A stretch of 44,833 bases of DNA from Rhodobiaceae bacterium (lineage in GTDB: Bacteria > Pseudomonadota > Alphaproteobacteria > Puniceispirillales > Puniceispirillaceae), in the NCBI GenBank assembly GCA_018624035.1, contig JAAZUU010000004.1, forward strand, positions 1-44,833, read 5' to 3'. A program made the translations under genes and the position numbers. The notes under the pieces were generated by a model. It had not been told where the DNA came from and ran no database searches. It was given only the letters and a program-made list of their open reading frames with translations. Every line of letters starts with the position of its first letter. The first letter of the stretch is position 1. Shown here piece by piece: positions 1-8,623 of this stretch.

Positions 1-231
1 ATTGGTAACGCGACCTACACGGAAACAGCTGTTTCTGGCACGCCGCAGGTTGGTGAAGCCGGATCCGAGGGCTTCGGTAACATCCTGTCGGGTTCGCTGG
101 AACGTTCGAACGTCGACATCACTGAAGAGCTGGTGAACCTGATTACCGCACAGCGGAACTTCCAGGCATCGGCAAAGGCGATTGAAACCACCACCGGCCT
201 GACCCAGACCATCATCAACATCCGGATGTAA
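1..231 (+). CDS. flgE: Flagellar hook protein FlgE, C-terminal fragment
   Basis: The window opens inside this gene; frame 1 is open from base 1 to a TAA at 229-231, giving 76 residues. The end contains the conserved C-terminal signature of the rod/hook protein family: a run like SGSLERSNVDITEELVNLI followed by AQRNFQASAKAIETT and a short hydrophobic tail. FlgE polymerises into the external hook that joins rod and filament. The assignment to FlgE rather than another rod protein rests on its place just before flgF and on its tail; only the last part is visible. The two downstream rod genes follow on the same strand. Confidence 0.8.
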   Translation: MGNATYTETAVSGTPQVGEAGSEGFGNILSGSLERSNVDITEELVNLITAQRNFQASAKAIETTTGLTQTIINIRM

Positions 232-296
232 TAGTGGCCGGCTGTCGGTAAAACCGGCCTGAAGGCCCGTACAGGGGCGATTGAAGGGAGACTGTC

Positions 297-1052
297 ATGG
301 ACAAGCTGATCTACACGGCGTTCAACACGGTCAACAACATCTACGACAATCGTGCCGTACGGGCCCAGAACCTAGCCAACATCGCAGTGCCGGGTTACAA
401 ACGCGACCTTGGGGCAAAATCTGTAGGAACGGCGTTTCTGGACAACATGGATACGCTGCAGAGCCGCGCCATGGCGATCCAGGATGATAACAACTATTTC
501 AGTACTGCGCCCGGCTCGCTCAGCCAGACCGATATCGACACCGATATCGCCATAAGCGGGGATGGATATTTCATCGTTCAGGGTCTTGGTGAACCATCAT
601 TGTCGCGCCGTGGTGATCTGCGGGTGTCGAATGAAAACTTGCTTGAAAATGGCACAAGCCAGAAAATCCTTAACACCAACCTGCAGCCGATCAATGTGCC
701 GCCACATCGGTTCATGACGGTTTCTGATGATGGAGATGTCACGATCGAGCCGCTTGGTTCTGCCCCGGGAACCAGACAGGTCATCGGACGAATCGCGATG
801 ACGCTTGGTGCTGATCAGGAATTGAAAAAGTTTCCAGATGGCGAAATTCGCACACGTGATGGCGTCGTACCGCCGCTGGATAATACGGTTCGAGTGATTG
901 CAAAACATGTCGAACTCAGCAACGTGAACATCACCGAGGAACTGATCAATTCTATCGAGGATCAGCGCCAGTACGAGATCAACGTCAAGATGATCTCATC
1001 GGCAAGCGACCTGGATGAAGCCGGCTCCAGCCTGATGCGCCTGCCGAGTTAG
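297..1052 (+). CDS. flgF: Flagellar proximal rod protein FlgF
   Basis: The 251-residue product has the bipartite rod-protein pattern. The N-terminus carries an ANLANxxxPGYKR-type motif (residues about 26-39). The central part has the GDGYFIV motif found in FlgE/F/G proteins. The C-terminus is ELSNVNITEELINSIEDQRQYEINVKM. FlgF is a proximal rod subunit exported by the flagellar type III system, so no signal peptide is expected. The ATG at 297 follows AGGGAG at a good distance. It lies 65 bases after flgE. The 156 bases to flgG contain a separate sigma-54 promoter, so flgF probably belongs to an upstream transcript that starts outside the window. FlgF is preferred over FlgG because a clearer FlgG follows. 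Confidence 0.88.
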   Translation: MDKLIYTAFNTVNNIYDNRAVRAQNLANIAVPGYKRDLGAKSVGTAFLDNMDTLQSRAMAIQDDNNYFSTAPGSLSQTDIDTDIAISGDGYFIVQGLGEPSLSRRGDLRVSNENLLENGTSQKILNTNLQPINVPPHRFMTVSDDGDVTIEPLGSAPGTRQVIGRIAMTLGADQELKKFPDGEIRTRDGVVPPLDNTVRVIAKHVELSNVNITEELINSIEDQRQYEINVKMISSASDLDEAGSSLMRLPS

Positions 1053-1133
1053 GTCTCGCCGCCGAATTGGTGATGCAGGGTCGATCGGACCCGTGCCCAC
1101 AACCTTAAAAATCACTGATCGCTTGCAATGAGT

Positions 1134-1148
1134 CCGGCCTGAGGCCGG
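1134..1148. promoter_or_regulatory. GC-rich dyad next to the flgG sigma-54 promoter
   Basis: CCGGCC-TGA-GGCCGG is a perfect 6-bp inverted repeat with a 3-base loop, ending 2 bases before the -24 element of the flgG promoter. It could be an operator or a weak end-of-transcript hairpin for flgF, but no T-run follows. A similar perfect dyad lies just upstream of the fliO sigma-54 promoter. Confidence 0.4.
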
Positions 1149-1150
1149 GT

Positions 1151-1167
1151 TTGGCATGCGTTTTGCT
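1151..1167 (+). promoter_or_regulatory. Sigma-54 promoter of flgG
   Basis: TTGGCATGCGTTTTGCT fits the RpoN -24/-12 consensus, with GG and GC separated by exactly 10 bases. Transcription would start near 1178, leaving a leader of about 30 bases to the flgG ATG. The promoter probably drives flgGHIJKL as one unit, because the gaps downstream are very short or overlapping. Confidence 0.8.
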
Positions 1168-1208
1168 ACCTCAATGCAGGAAAGAATATCCCGCCGAGGA
1201 GAGGACAA

Positions 1209-1997
1209 ATGTCAACCAGCTCGATGCACGTCGCCAAGACGGGCCTGAATGCACAGCAGACCCGCATGCAGATCATCGCCAACAACCTGGCCAACGTGAA
1301 CACAACCGGGTTCAAACGTGACCGTGCGAATTTCGAAACACTGCTGTATCAGGTGCGGCGAACCGCCGGTGACCAGGTTACCGCAGAGGCGAACCTGACC
1401 TCATCCTTTTCGGTCGGTACTGGCGCGCGTATTGTCAATACGCAGAAGGCTCACACGCAGGGCAGTCTGATCACCACTGACAACTCTCTCGATCTCGCTA
1501 TCGAGGGTGGCGGTTTCTTTCAGGTTCTGCTTCCTGACGGCCGTGTTGGCTACACCCGTAACGGCGCCTTTTCGACCAATGCCGAAGGTGTGTTGACCAC
1601 ATCAAGCGGCTATGTCCTGCAGCCGGAGATTGCGCTTCCCGATGGCGTTTCCCAGATCAACATTTCTCGCGACGGCATCATTAGTGTTCTTGTGGCTGGC
1701 GGAGTTGGTGCCGAGGCTGTTGGCCAGCTTCAGGTCGCCGATTTCACCAATCGCAGCGGTCTGCAGCCGATTGGCGAAAGCTTTTATGTGGAGACCGATA
1801 CCAGCGGCGCACCGATTGTTGGGAACCCTCAGGATGCCGGGCTTGGGCGGGTCATCCAGGGCGCGCTGGAGTCATCGAACGTGAATGTTGTCACCGAGCT
1901 TGTCTCGATGATCGAGACGCAGCGCGCCTATGAGGTGAGTTCGAAGTCGATCACCTCGGTTGACGAGATGCTGCGGTATATCTCGCAGAATTTGTAA
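1209..1997 (+). CDS. flgG: Flagellar distal rod protein FlgG
   Basis: The 262-residue length is normal for FlgG. The N-terminus has AxTGLNAQQTRMQIIANNLANVNTTGFKR-type residues. The middle has the LAIEGGGFFQV and GYTRNGAF motifs. The C-terminus reads SSNVNVVTELVSMIETQRAYE and ends in LRYISQNL. FlgG forms the distal rod that passes through the P and L rings. AGGAGAGG lies just upstream of the ATG. It is the first gene after a near-consensus sigma-54 promoter, and flgH starts 23 bases after its stop. flgA, which often sits between flgG and flgH in alphaproteobacteria, is absent here. Confidence 0.95.
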   Translation: MSTSSMHVAKTGLNAQQTRMQIIANNLANVNTTGFKRDRANFETLLYQVRRTAGDQVTAEANLTSSFSVGTGARIVNTQKAHTQGSLITTDNSLDLAIEGGGFFQVLLPDGRVGYTRNGAFSTNAEGVLTTSSGYVLQPEIALPDGVSQINISRDGIISVLVAGGVGAEAVGQLQVADFTNRSGLQPIGESFYVETDTSGAPIVGNPQDAGLGRVIQGALESSNVNVVTELVSMIETQRAYEVSSKSITSVDEMLRYISQNL

Positions 1998-2020
1998 CCC
2001 CCTTCAATGAGGTCATCGTG

Positions 2021-2710
2021 ATGGCGCGTGTTCTTGCAACAGTCCTTATCCTTGGTATGGCCGGCCTCGGTTCCGGTTGCTCGACCTATGTCGAGAACGA
2101 GGCATCACTTGCCTTCGAGCCGATCTATCCTTCAGCGCATATCGCACCTGAAGGAGAGGCGCCGACCGGCGGCATTTTCAAGACAAGTGGCGGTGGCCTG
2201 TTTGCCAGTGATATCAGGGCGCGTGAGGTTGGTGATATCCTCACCGTGGCCCTGAACGAGACTTTCTCGGCCACCAAAGCGCAGTCATCGGCATCGGCAA
2301 AGAATGACAATTTTGGCGTTACCCTTCCAACGGGACTGCCGAACCTGCTTACCGGCGGTTATGATAAGAACGCCGCCGGTCTCAACGCTGGCACGGCACG
2401 CACCTTTGCCGGTTCGGGGCAGGCGGCGCAGTCGAATACGCTGACAGGTCTTCTTACTGTGACGGTGACGCGTGTCTTCGATAATGGCAACATGGAGATC
2501 GCCGGGCAGAAAAAGCTGACCCTGAACAATGGCGATGAATATGTGCGCCTGACCGGCCTGATCCGACCGGAGGATGTTTCGGCGACCAACACGGTGCTTT
2601 CAAACCGCATTGCCGATGCCGAAATCGTTTATGTGGGAGCTGGCGAGATCGCTGATTCAAGTCGGCAGGGATGGTTGAGCCGGACGATGCGTTCCGTATC
2701 ACCATTCTGA
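2021..2710 (+). CDS. flgH: Flagellar L-ring lipoprotein FlgH
   Basis: The 229-residue protein builds the outer-membrane L ring. A short hydrophobic leader ends in a lipobox-like LGSGC, so Cys20 is the likely lipidated residue; the Gly at -3 is a slightly unusual lipobox. The FlgH core follows: a region around [17 protein letters not shown], then [29 protein letters not shown], and IVYVGAGEI near the end. The ORF track uses the GTG at 2018. The adjacent ATG at 2021 is preferred because GAGG lies 8 bases before it. The P-ring gene flgI follows after 16 bases. Confidence 0.93.
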   Translation: MARVLATVLILGMAGLGSGCSTYVENEASLAFEPIYPSAHIAPEGEAPTGGIFKTSGGGLFASDIRAREVGDILTVALNETFSATKAQSSASAKNDNFGVTLPTGLPNLLTGGYDKNAAGLNAGTARTFAGSGQAAQSNTLTGLLTVTVTRVFDNGNMEIAGQKKLTLNNGDEYVRLTGLIRPEDVSATNTVLSNRIADAEIVYVGAGEIADSSRQGWLSRTMRSVSPF

Positions 2711-2726
2711 TCCAGAGGCGGCCGAC

Positions 2727-3875
2727 ATGCTATTCAAGAAAATGAGAAGACTGTGCCGGATTTTTGTGACCTTTGGGCTGCTCATCAGCTTTGCTGGTCA
2801 GCACGCGCTCGCCGACCGGCTGAAGGACATGACGTCTATTGCCGGCGTGCGTTCGAATCAGCTTGTCGGTTACGGCGTTGTTGTGGGGCTTGCCGGCACT
2901 GGTGACGGATCCTCGGGACTGACGCTGCAGTCTTTGCAGTCGATGGTCTCGCAGTTTGGTCTTGTGACCGATGCAAGCAATCTGAACGCCAAGAATGTTG
3001 CCTCGGTGATGGTAACGGCGGAAATGCCGGCATTCATGAAACCCGGCCAACGGCTTGATGTTACCGTCTCGACAATCAGCGGTGCGAAGTCGCTTCGCGG
3101 CGGCACCCTGCTGATGACCCCCATGCTTGGAGCCGACGGTGAAACCTACGCCATCGCGCAAGGCAACCTTGTCGTCGGGGGACTGGGGGTGGCTGGCAAT
3201 GACGGTTCCTCGGTGATCGTCAACATTCCGACGGTCGGCCGAATTCCGCGTGGTGCTTCGATCGAGAAGATGGTCGATACACCCTTCCAGTCGACCGAGA
3301 ATGTGCTGCTGAACCTTCACCAGTCGGATTTCAGCACCGCAATGCGTGTGGCAGACGCCGTTAATGAGGTTTTTGGGCCTGAAGTAGCGGTTCCGCTCGA
3401 CGCATCGACCATCAAGGTTCGCGCGCCTGTTGACCCGGCGCAGAAGGTGTCCTTTGTCAGCCTTCTGGAGAATATCGAAGTCGATCCAGCCCGGCCGGCC
3501 GCCAAGGTGATTGTGAATTCCCGTACTGGCACCATCGTCATTGGCGGTGATGTTCGGGTCACACCCTCGGTTGTCACGCACGGATCACTGACAGTGCGGA
3601 TCAATGAGGACAAGCAGGTCACCCCAGGGCTTCCTGAAGTCACACAAAATCAGCAAGGAGTCGTTGTTGCTCCAGGCGCAGCTCAGGTTAATGACGATAC
3701 TGAGATCATCATTGAAGAAGAACCAGCTCGCGCCTTCATCTTCGATCCGGGTGTCGAACTTTCGGATGTTGTCGATGCCATCAACGGGGTTGGTGCCTCT
3801 CCGGCTGACATGGTGGCCATCCTCGAGGCGTTGCGCGAGGCCGGATCGTTACGTGCTGAAATTATCGTGATCTAG
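2727..3875 (+). CDS. flgI: Flagellar P-ring protein FlgI
   Basis: The 382-residue protein forms the periplasmic P ring around the rod. A Sec signal peptide spans residues 1 to about 29 (basic start, hydrophobic stretch, AxA-type end). The mature protein starts with the classic FlgI sequence [21 protein letters not shown] and continues with VGLAGTGDG. The C-terminal region has the expected [36 protein letters not shown] ending in several short motifs. Spacing in the family and length are normal. It is translated from an ATG preceded by AGAGGCGG. It sits between flgH and the flgJ-type gene in one operon. Confidence 0.95.
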   Translation: MLFKKMRRLCRIFVTFGLLISFAGQHALADRLKDMTSIAGVRSNQLVGYGVVVGLAGTGDGSSGLTLQSLQSMVSQFGLVTDASNLNAKNVASVMVTAEMPAFMKPGQRLDVTVSTISGAKSLRGGTLLMTPMLGADGETYAIAQGNLVVGGLGVAGNDGSSVIVNIPTVGRIPRGASIEKMVDTPFQSTENVLLNLHQSDFSTAMRVADAVNEVFGPEVAVPLDASTIKVRAPVDPAQKVSFVSLLENIEVDPARPAAKVIVNSRTGTIVIGGDVRVTPSVVTHGSLTVRINEDKQVTPGLPEVTQNQQGVVVAPGAAQVNDDTEIIIEEEPARAFIFDPGVELSDVVDAINGVGASPADMVAILEALREAGSLRAEIIVI

Positions 3876-3885
3876 GGAGGCGACG

Positions 3886-4197
3886 TTGCAGAGTGATCTG
3901 AACATCAATGGCATGATCGAAGCGGCCCGGGCGACAGCACAGAACGCGTCACTGAAACCGCCGGACCGCAAGTCCAGCCTTCGTGAAGTTGCCGAGCAAT
4001 TCGAGGCAATCTTCCTGAACGAATTCATCAAGCAGTCGCGCAAGGCGAAGCTTGCCGAGGATATCCTTGGCAGTTCTGCGCAGGATACCTATCAGGACAT
4101 GATGGATCGCGAGCTGTCATCGCAACTCTCAGGCAGGGTCAATCTCGGCATCGCGGAGGCGCTCGTTCGCCAGCTTGGGCAGGGAAAGTCTGACTGA
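3886..4197 (+). CDS. flgJ: FlgJ-type rod-binding protein without muramidase domain
   Basis: The 103-residue protein matches only the N-terminal rod-scaffold domain of FlgJ: LREVAEQFEAIFLNEFIKQSRKAK, then DTYQDMMDRELSSQLS and GIAEALVRQL. The C-terminal peptidoglycan hydrolase domain of gammaproteobacterial FlgJ is absent, as is common in alphaproteobacteria, so wall-opening for the rod must come from another enzyme. Translation starts at TTG 3886, with GGGAGG about 7 bases upstream. The TGA overlaps the flgK ATG (TGATG), which suggests translational coupling. Confidence 0.85.
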   Translation: MQSDLNINGMIEAARATAQNASLKPPDRKSSLREVAEQFEAIFLNEFIKQSRKAKLAEDILGSSAQDTYQDMMDRELSSQLSGRVNLGIAEALVRQLGQGKSD

Positions 4198-7100
4198 TGT
4201 CGAGCCTGTTTGACATTGGCCGTTCAGGTCTTCAATCCTACCGCCGCGCGCTGTCAGTGACCGGCCAGAACATCGCCAATGTCAACACTGACGGTTACAA
4301 GCGCCGCGAGGCAGAGCTGAAGGAAGTTTCGGCTGGCCAGGGCGACATTTATGGTGTCAGCAGCAATAGTGGGCTTGGTGTGCGTGTATCCGACATCAAG
4401 CGATCTTTCGACGAATTCCTGTTGAACAAGGCGCGCAATGCTGGTGCCAACGCCGAAACCTCCACTGCCTATCTTGAGGCACTTGAACAGCTGCAGGCGG
4501 TTCTGGTCCCGGGCGAGGGCAATATCGGCACGGTTCTCGAAGAGTTTTTTGCCAGCCTTCATGATGTGAGCAACGTGCCTGCCGAGATGGGGCCGCGTGT
4601 CGTGGCGCTGGAGCGGGGCAGGGCCGTTGCTGACGCTTTCAACGAAGTGGCACGCTCTGTCAACATGCTCAAAAGCGGCCTGATCACCCAGACAAATCAG
4701 GGGATCGACGATCTCAACGCCCTTGTCAAAGGATTGCTTAATGTCAATCTGCAGCTGACTAAGGCTGATTCTGGAGCGTCGAAATCCCTTCTCGACAGCC
4801 GTGACATGCTGATCGATAAGATCAGCGAATTTGTTGAGGTCAACACATCCATCGACGCCAAGGGACGCGCAACCTTGCGGCTTGGGGACTCGGTTGCGGG
4901 TCCGAAGATCATTGACGGGTCGAAGAGCTACAATGTGCGCATGACCGCACTGGATGACCGGTTTGTTTTCAAGGTTGGTGATGCCGGTGTCGAGACATTG
5001 ACCAACCAGGTGACCAACGGCCGGCTGGCTGGGCTTGAGCGGGGTTACCGCACGACGCATGAGAACGCTGGCAAGATAGATGATCTGGCGCATCTTGTGT
5101 CGCGTGACCTGAACGCGGTGCATCGCAAGGGTGTGACACTTGACGGTGACCTTGGCGGCGACCTGTTCCTTCCGCGACGCCCCATCATATCCTTCGGTCC
5201 CGCCAATGTCGGTCAGTCCTATGCCGAGATCGATGTCGAGGATATGAATCTGATCGATCCGAAACGCGTCACCTTTACCTATAATGCCAATCAGAATAGA
5301 TGGGTAGGGCGTGACGATCTTGGCGAGCTCGTGGCTTCCGGCACGAGTTCGGTCAAGCTTCCCGGAATGACAGTCAGGTTTGTCGGCCGAGGATTTGACA
5401 ATGACGAGATCATTGTGGACCCATCGCGGGGCGCCGCAGAATCCCTGGTTTTTGCGCTGAAGCGCGGTGAGGAATTTGCCGCCGCGGCAGCAAGGCTTGC
5501 CTATGCCGACAGCGCAAATGCAAGCACTTCTGTGATTGCTGCCAAGGATGGTGACGCCGCCGCTGCCTCTGACCTGCCGGCTCTTAATACAGTGTTCGGT
5601 GATGCCATCTCGTCGGTGGCCGCAACTGATTTCCTAAAGGATGGTGCTGTTGCCATCGTGCCGAAGAACACCGACAAGCTGGATCTTGTCAGCCTGGTGC
5701 AGCAGGGCTCTTTCGCCTTCTCGGTGGCGACAGACGATATTCCCAATGTCAGCATGATGACCCTGTCCTATACCGATGCCAATGATGCGGCCGCCGCGGC
5801 AAGCTTCTCAATGAGCCATGTCCTCCAATATGGCGTTACCGATGAGACCGGCTGGACAGACATGGGGCAGATCGCCGACCTCCTGAATATCGGGGCGATC
5901 ACAGGATCCGACGGCAGCAACACTGTCACGCTTTCCGATATCGGCGCGCGCGCCGCAGCCAGTGATGGCACGCTTGTCATCTCCATGGCTGACGGCGACC
6001 CGGCTTCCGGCAGCATATTCACCGGCAGCGGTCCGATTGTCAGTGCCGATATGACAAGTCGCAATGAGACAGCCTCGACCATTCATGTTTTTACCCGTGA
6101 AGGACGCCATCTGGCAGGTGAGGCACTTGACCCATCCAGCCAGGCGTCACTTCTGACCACTGACAACGGATTTGTTTCCGAGGCAAAATATGACAGCACC
6201 TATCTGAATGGTGTGAGTTCCTATCTCGAGACCGGAATTGTTCGACGGGCGAGTGCCAGTGACAATATGATCCAGTCATCTGTCTCCGGCGCGTCAGGAG
6301 CCTTCGATTTTGTGAGACTTGCCGATGTTGACGGCGCCGTGAGCGCGGATAACGGAGCGATGGCGCATGCGGAATCCGCATCCTACACATTGACCATCGA
6401 GGGGTTCACAAAGACGGTTACAGTGGCTGATTTTGGTATCGACGGCACCAGCGAGGATGTCGCCGCCGCGATGATCAAGAAGTTTCGTGATGATGCGCCG
6501 CGTGCCACACTTGCCGGCAGCGCCGTTACGAATATTCCGGTTGACGGCACAAGCGTTGCCATCAGCTTTGAAGGCAACACCTACAATATCACCATGATGG
6601 ATGGCGAGGTTTCTGTCAGCGGTGGCGAGGAGGGTCGCATCTACGCCTTCTTCAGCAATGACAACAAGCTTTACATTTCCTCGACAAGCGGCAGCATCGG
6701 GGCTGAGGCTATAGAGGTTCTGGCCAACAGCGAGGTCACCGGCAACAGCGATGCTGCATCCGCCTTCGGACTCAGTGTTGGAACCGGCCCAACCCCGTCA
6801 GCGAGTGGATTCAGTGCCTACGACTATCGGCTCAGCATCGATGGGGCCCAGATCGTCGCCACCCGCACCAGCTCTTCCGCCACGCTGAGCGCCAGTGCAT
6901 CCGGCACGAGCTCGGTTGGCGAGCGGTTGACGATGACGGATCTTCCGGATGAGGAGCTGATTGTGATTGTCACCGGTGGCGCGCGCAAGATCGCCGCCGG
7001 TTATGACATGCTTCCTGACAGTGGTCCGTCACTGGCATCCGACATCACGGTCAATATTGTTGATGCCGCAGCAGGAACGGTCGAATTCCTTGACACTGCC

Positions 7101-7538
7101 ACCGGCACATCACTCGCCACGCGGACGCTGGATTCAAACCAGATTGCCGCGGCGCGCGGGGTCGAGGTAAAGCTGGATGGTATCCTTCAGACGGGTGACA
7201 AGTTCCATGTGACATCGAACAGCAGCGGCATCGGTGATGCCCGCAACATGCTTGATCTCGTGGCGTTGCAGATGCCGGGTGGTGATAGTGGCGGGTTTCA
7301 GGATGTCTTCAGCCGCGTTGTGTCGGGGGTAGGCTCCAGCTTGCAATCGACCAAAGTCACAAATGATGCGGCCACCGAGCTCCACAATGCCAGCCTCGAG
7401 ATCGAATCATCCTTCTCTGGCGTGAGCCTTGATACCGAGGCTGCCAATCTTATCCAGCAGCAGCAGGCCTATCAGGCTTCGGCGCGGATTCTGTCAACAG
7501 CACGCGAAATTTTCCAGACCTTGCTCGATTCCGTATAG
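4197..7538 (+). CDS. flgK: Giant hook-filament junction protein FlgK (HAP1)
   Basis: FlgK links the hook to the first filament junction zone. The N-terminus is typical (FDIGRSGLQSYRRALSVTG, then QNIANVNTDGYKRR), and conserved helical regions run to about residue 310. The C-terminus has the expected D0/D1 end, including SSFSGVSLDTEAANLIQQQ and AYQASARILSTAREIF. Common FlgK proteins are about 450-650 residues; this one is 1113. The extra sequence lies roughly between residues 320 and 1025. It is rich in Ala, Ser, Asp and Thr and would be exposed on the outside of the junction. No frameshift is visible. The gene starts inside the flgJ stop codon and flgL follows 33 bases later. Confidence 0.92.
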   Translation: MSSLFDIGRSGLQSYRRALSVTGQNIANVNTDGYKRREAELKEVSAGQGDIYGVSSNSGLGVRVSDIKRSFDEFLLNKARNAGANAETSTAYLEALEQLQAVLVPGEGNIGTVLEEFFASLHDVSNVPAEMGPRVVALERGRAVADAFNEVARSVNMLKSGLITQTNQGIDDLNALVKGLLNVNLQLTKADSGASKSLLDSRDMLIDKISEFVEVNTSIDAKGRATLRLGDSVAGPKIIDGSKSYNVRMTALDDRFVFKVGDAGVETLTNQVTNGRLAGLERGYRTTHENAGKIDDLAHLVSRDLNAVHRKGVTLDGDLGGDLFLPRRPIISFGPANVGQSYAEIDVEDMNLIDPKRVTFTYNANQNRWVGRDDLGELVASGTSSVKLPGMTVRFVGRGFDNDEIIVDPSRGAAESLVFALKRGEEFAAAAARLAYADSANASTSVIAAKDGDAAAASDLPALNTVFGDAISSVAATDFLKDGAVAIVPKNTDKLDLVSLVQQGSFAFSVATDDIPNVSMMTLSYTDANDAAAAASFSMSHVLQYGVTDETGWTDMGQIADLLNIGAITGSDGSNTVTLSDIGARAAASDGTLVISMADGDPASGSIFTGSGPIVSADMTSRNETASTIHVFTREGRHLAGEALDPSSQASLLTTDNGFVSEAKYDSTYLNGVSSYLETGIVRRASASDNMIQSSVSGASGAFDFVRLADVDGAVSADNGAMAHAESASYTLTIEGFTKTVTVADFGIDGTSEDVAAAMIKKFRDDAPRATLAGSAVTNIPVDGTSVAISFEGNTYNITMMDGEVSVSGGEEGRIYAFFSNDNKLYISSTSGSIGAEAIEVLANSEVTGNSDAASAFGLSVGTGPTPSASGFSAYDYRLSIDGAQIVATRTSSSATLSASASGTSSVGERLTMTDLPDEELIVIVTGGARKIAAGYDMLPDSGPSLASDITVNIVDAAAGTVEFLDTATGTSLATRTLDSNQIAAARGVEVKLDGILQTGDKFHVTSNSSGIGDARNMLDLVALQMPGGDSGGFQDVFSRVVSGVGSSLQSTKVTNDAATELHNASLEIESSFSGVSLDTEAANLIQQQQAYQASARILSTAREIFQTLLDSV

Positions 7539-7571
7539 GGCGGGCACAGGCTGTGACCAAGAGGTAGTGAC

Positions 7572-8474
7572 ATGCAGGTAAGCACGAAGATTTTCAACAA
7601 ACAGTCTGTTGAGACTTTCTCCGAACTGACCGCCCAGATCCAGAAGAAGCAGGAGCAGGTTGCAAGCGGCAAGGAGTTGACCAAGCCTTCCGATGATCCG
7701 GTGAAGGCCGCGCGGGTGATGGTTGTCAAGGAGCAGCGCGCCCAGAATGATCAGTTTCTGCGGAATATTGATATCAGCTATGTGAAGCTCAGCCTGACCG
7801 AAAGCGCGCTTGAACAGGCAACCAACCTTGCGACGCGTGCCTATGAGCTTGGCATTCAGGCACGCTCGGATACAAATGCGGGTGGCCGCACCGCGCTGGC
7901 TATCGAGATCAAGGGTGTTCTGGAAGGTATGCGTGATCTCGCCAATGCGACCGACGCCAGCGGACGGTCGATCTTTGGCGGCTTTCAGGTTGGGTCTTTA
8001 CCCTTCACTGTGGATGATGCCGGCACCACCAAATTTGTTGGTGATCGAGGTACGCATACCGTCAGAATTTCATCTTCGATGGAGTTGCAAACGGCTGTCG
8101 ATGGCAGTACGGCGTTTGAGCGCGTGCCTGCCGAAGCTGGTGGCTTCACCTCAGTCTTCAGCATGCTTGACTCGATGGTTGCCGATCTTGAAGCTGGCAG
8201 TGCTTCAGACCTACCTATCGACGACCTGAAGAACGCGATTTCGCATTTTGCCGATCAGCGTGCGATCGTCGGTTCACAGATGAACAAGGCGGACAATCAG
8301 CGCACGTTGCTGGAGAATCGCAATCTCATCCTGATCGAAAATATTGGTGATATGGAGGATGCCGACCTCAGCAAGATCGTTACGGATCTGCAAAACCTGC
8401 TGGTTAACAAGGAGGTCGCCCAAAAGGCATTTTCAATGATCAGCCAGCTGAGCCTGTTTGATATGATTGCTTGA
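7572..8474 (+). CDS. flgL: Hook-filament junction protein FlgL (HAP3)
   Basis: The 300-residue product resembles a flagellin-like HAP3. Near the N-terminus it has QVASGKELTKPSDDPVKAARV, the hallmark LxxGKxxxxPSDDP motif of FlgL. The C-terminus is a helix with LLVNKEVAQKAFSMISQLSLFD. It forms the second junction zone between FlgK and the filament. Its normal length contrasts with the enlarged FlgK next to it. GAGG precedes the ATG. It is the last gene of the flgG-L unit; a triple repeat and a clear terminator follow. Confidence 0.93.
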   Translation: MQVSTKIFNKQSVETFSELTAQIQKKQEQVASGKELTKPSDDPVKAARVMVVKEQRAQNDQFLRNIDISYVKLSLTESALEQATNLATRAYELGIQARSDTNAGGRTALAIEIKGVLEGMRDLANATDASGRSIFGGFQVGSLPFTVDDAGTTKFVGDRGTHTVRISSSMELQTAVDGSTAFERVPAEAGGFTSVFSMLDSMVADLEAGSASDLPIDDLKNAISHFADQRAIVGSQMNKADNQRTLLENRNLILIENIGDMEDADLSKIVTDLQNLLVNKEVAQKAFSMISQLSLFDMIA

Positions 8475-8501
8475 CTTTTCAGGCACCGGTGTAATGCACC
8501 C

Positions 8502-8534
8502 TTAGTACGCAGTTAGTACGCAGTTAGTACGCAG
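8502..8534. repeat. Three perfect tandem copies of an 11-bp unit
   Basis: TTAGTACGCAG is repeated three times without a gap, 27 bases after the flgL stop and before the terminator. The function is unknown. It marks the boundary between the hook genes and the glycan island. Confidence 0.9.
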
Positions 8535-8556
8535 TTTCAAAGCGGACGAGGCATAG

Positions 8557-8580
8557 AAAAAGGGGCTATTGCCCCTTTTT
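8557..8580. terminator. Bidirectional rho-independent terminator
   Basis: AAAAAGGGGC-TATT-GCCCCTTTTT is a perfect 10-bp inverted repeat with a 4-base loop and a T-run on both strands. It serves flgL (+) and the convergent gene at 8624-9781 (-). Confidence 0.9.
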
Positions 8581-8623
8581 CCTTTTGCTGTTTCCGGCTG
8601 TTACTTGGATTGGCGATCCAAGG

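Noticed and set aside
2730-3581. 283-residue minus-strand ORF
   Set aside because: It is antisense to flgI, which has a signal peptide and family signatures.
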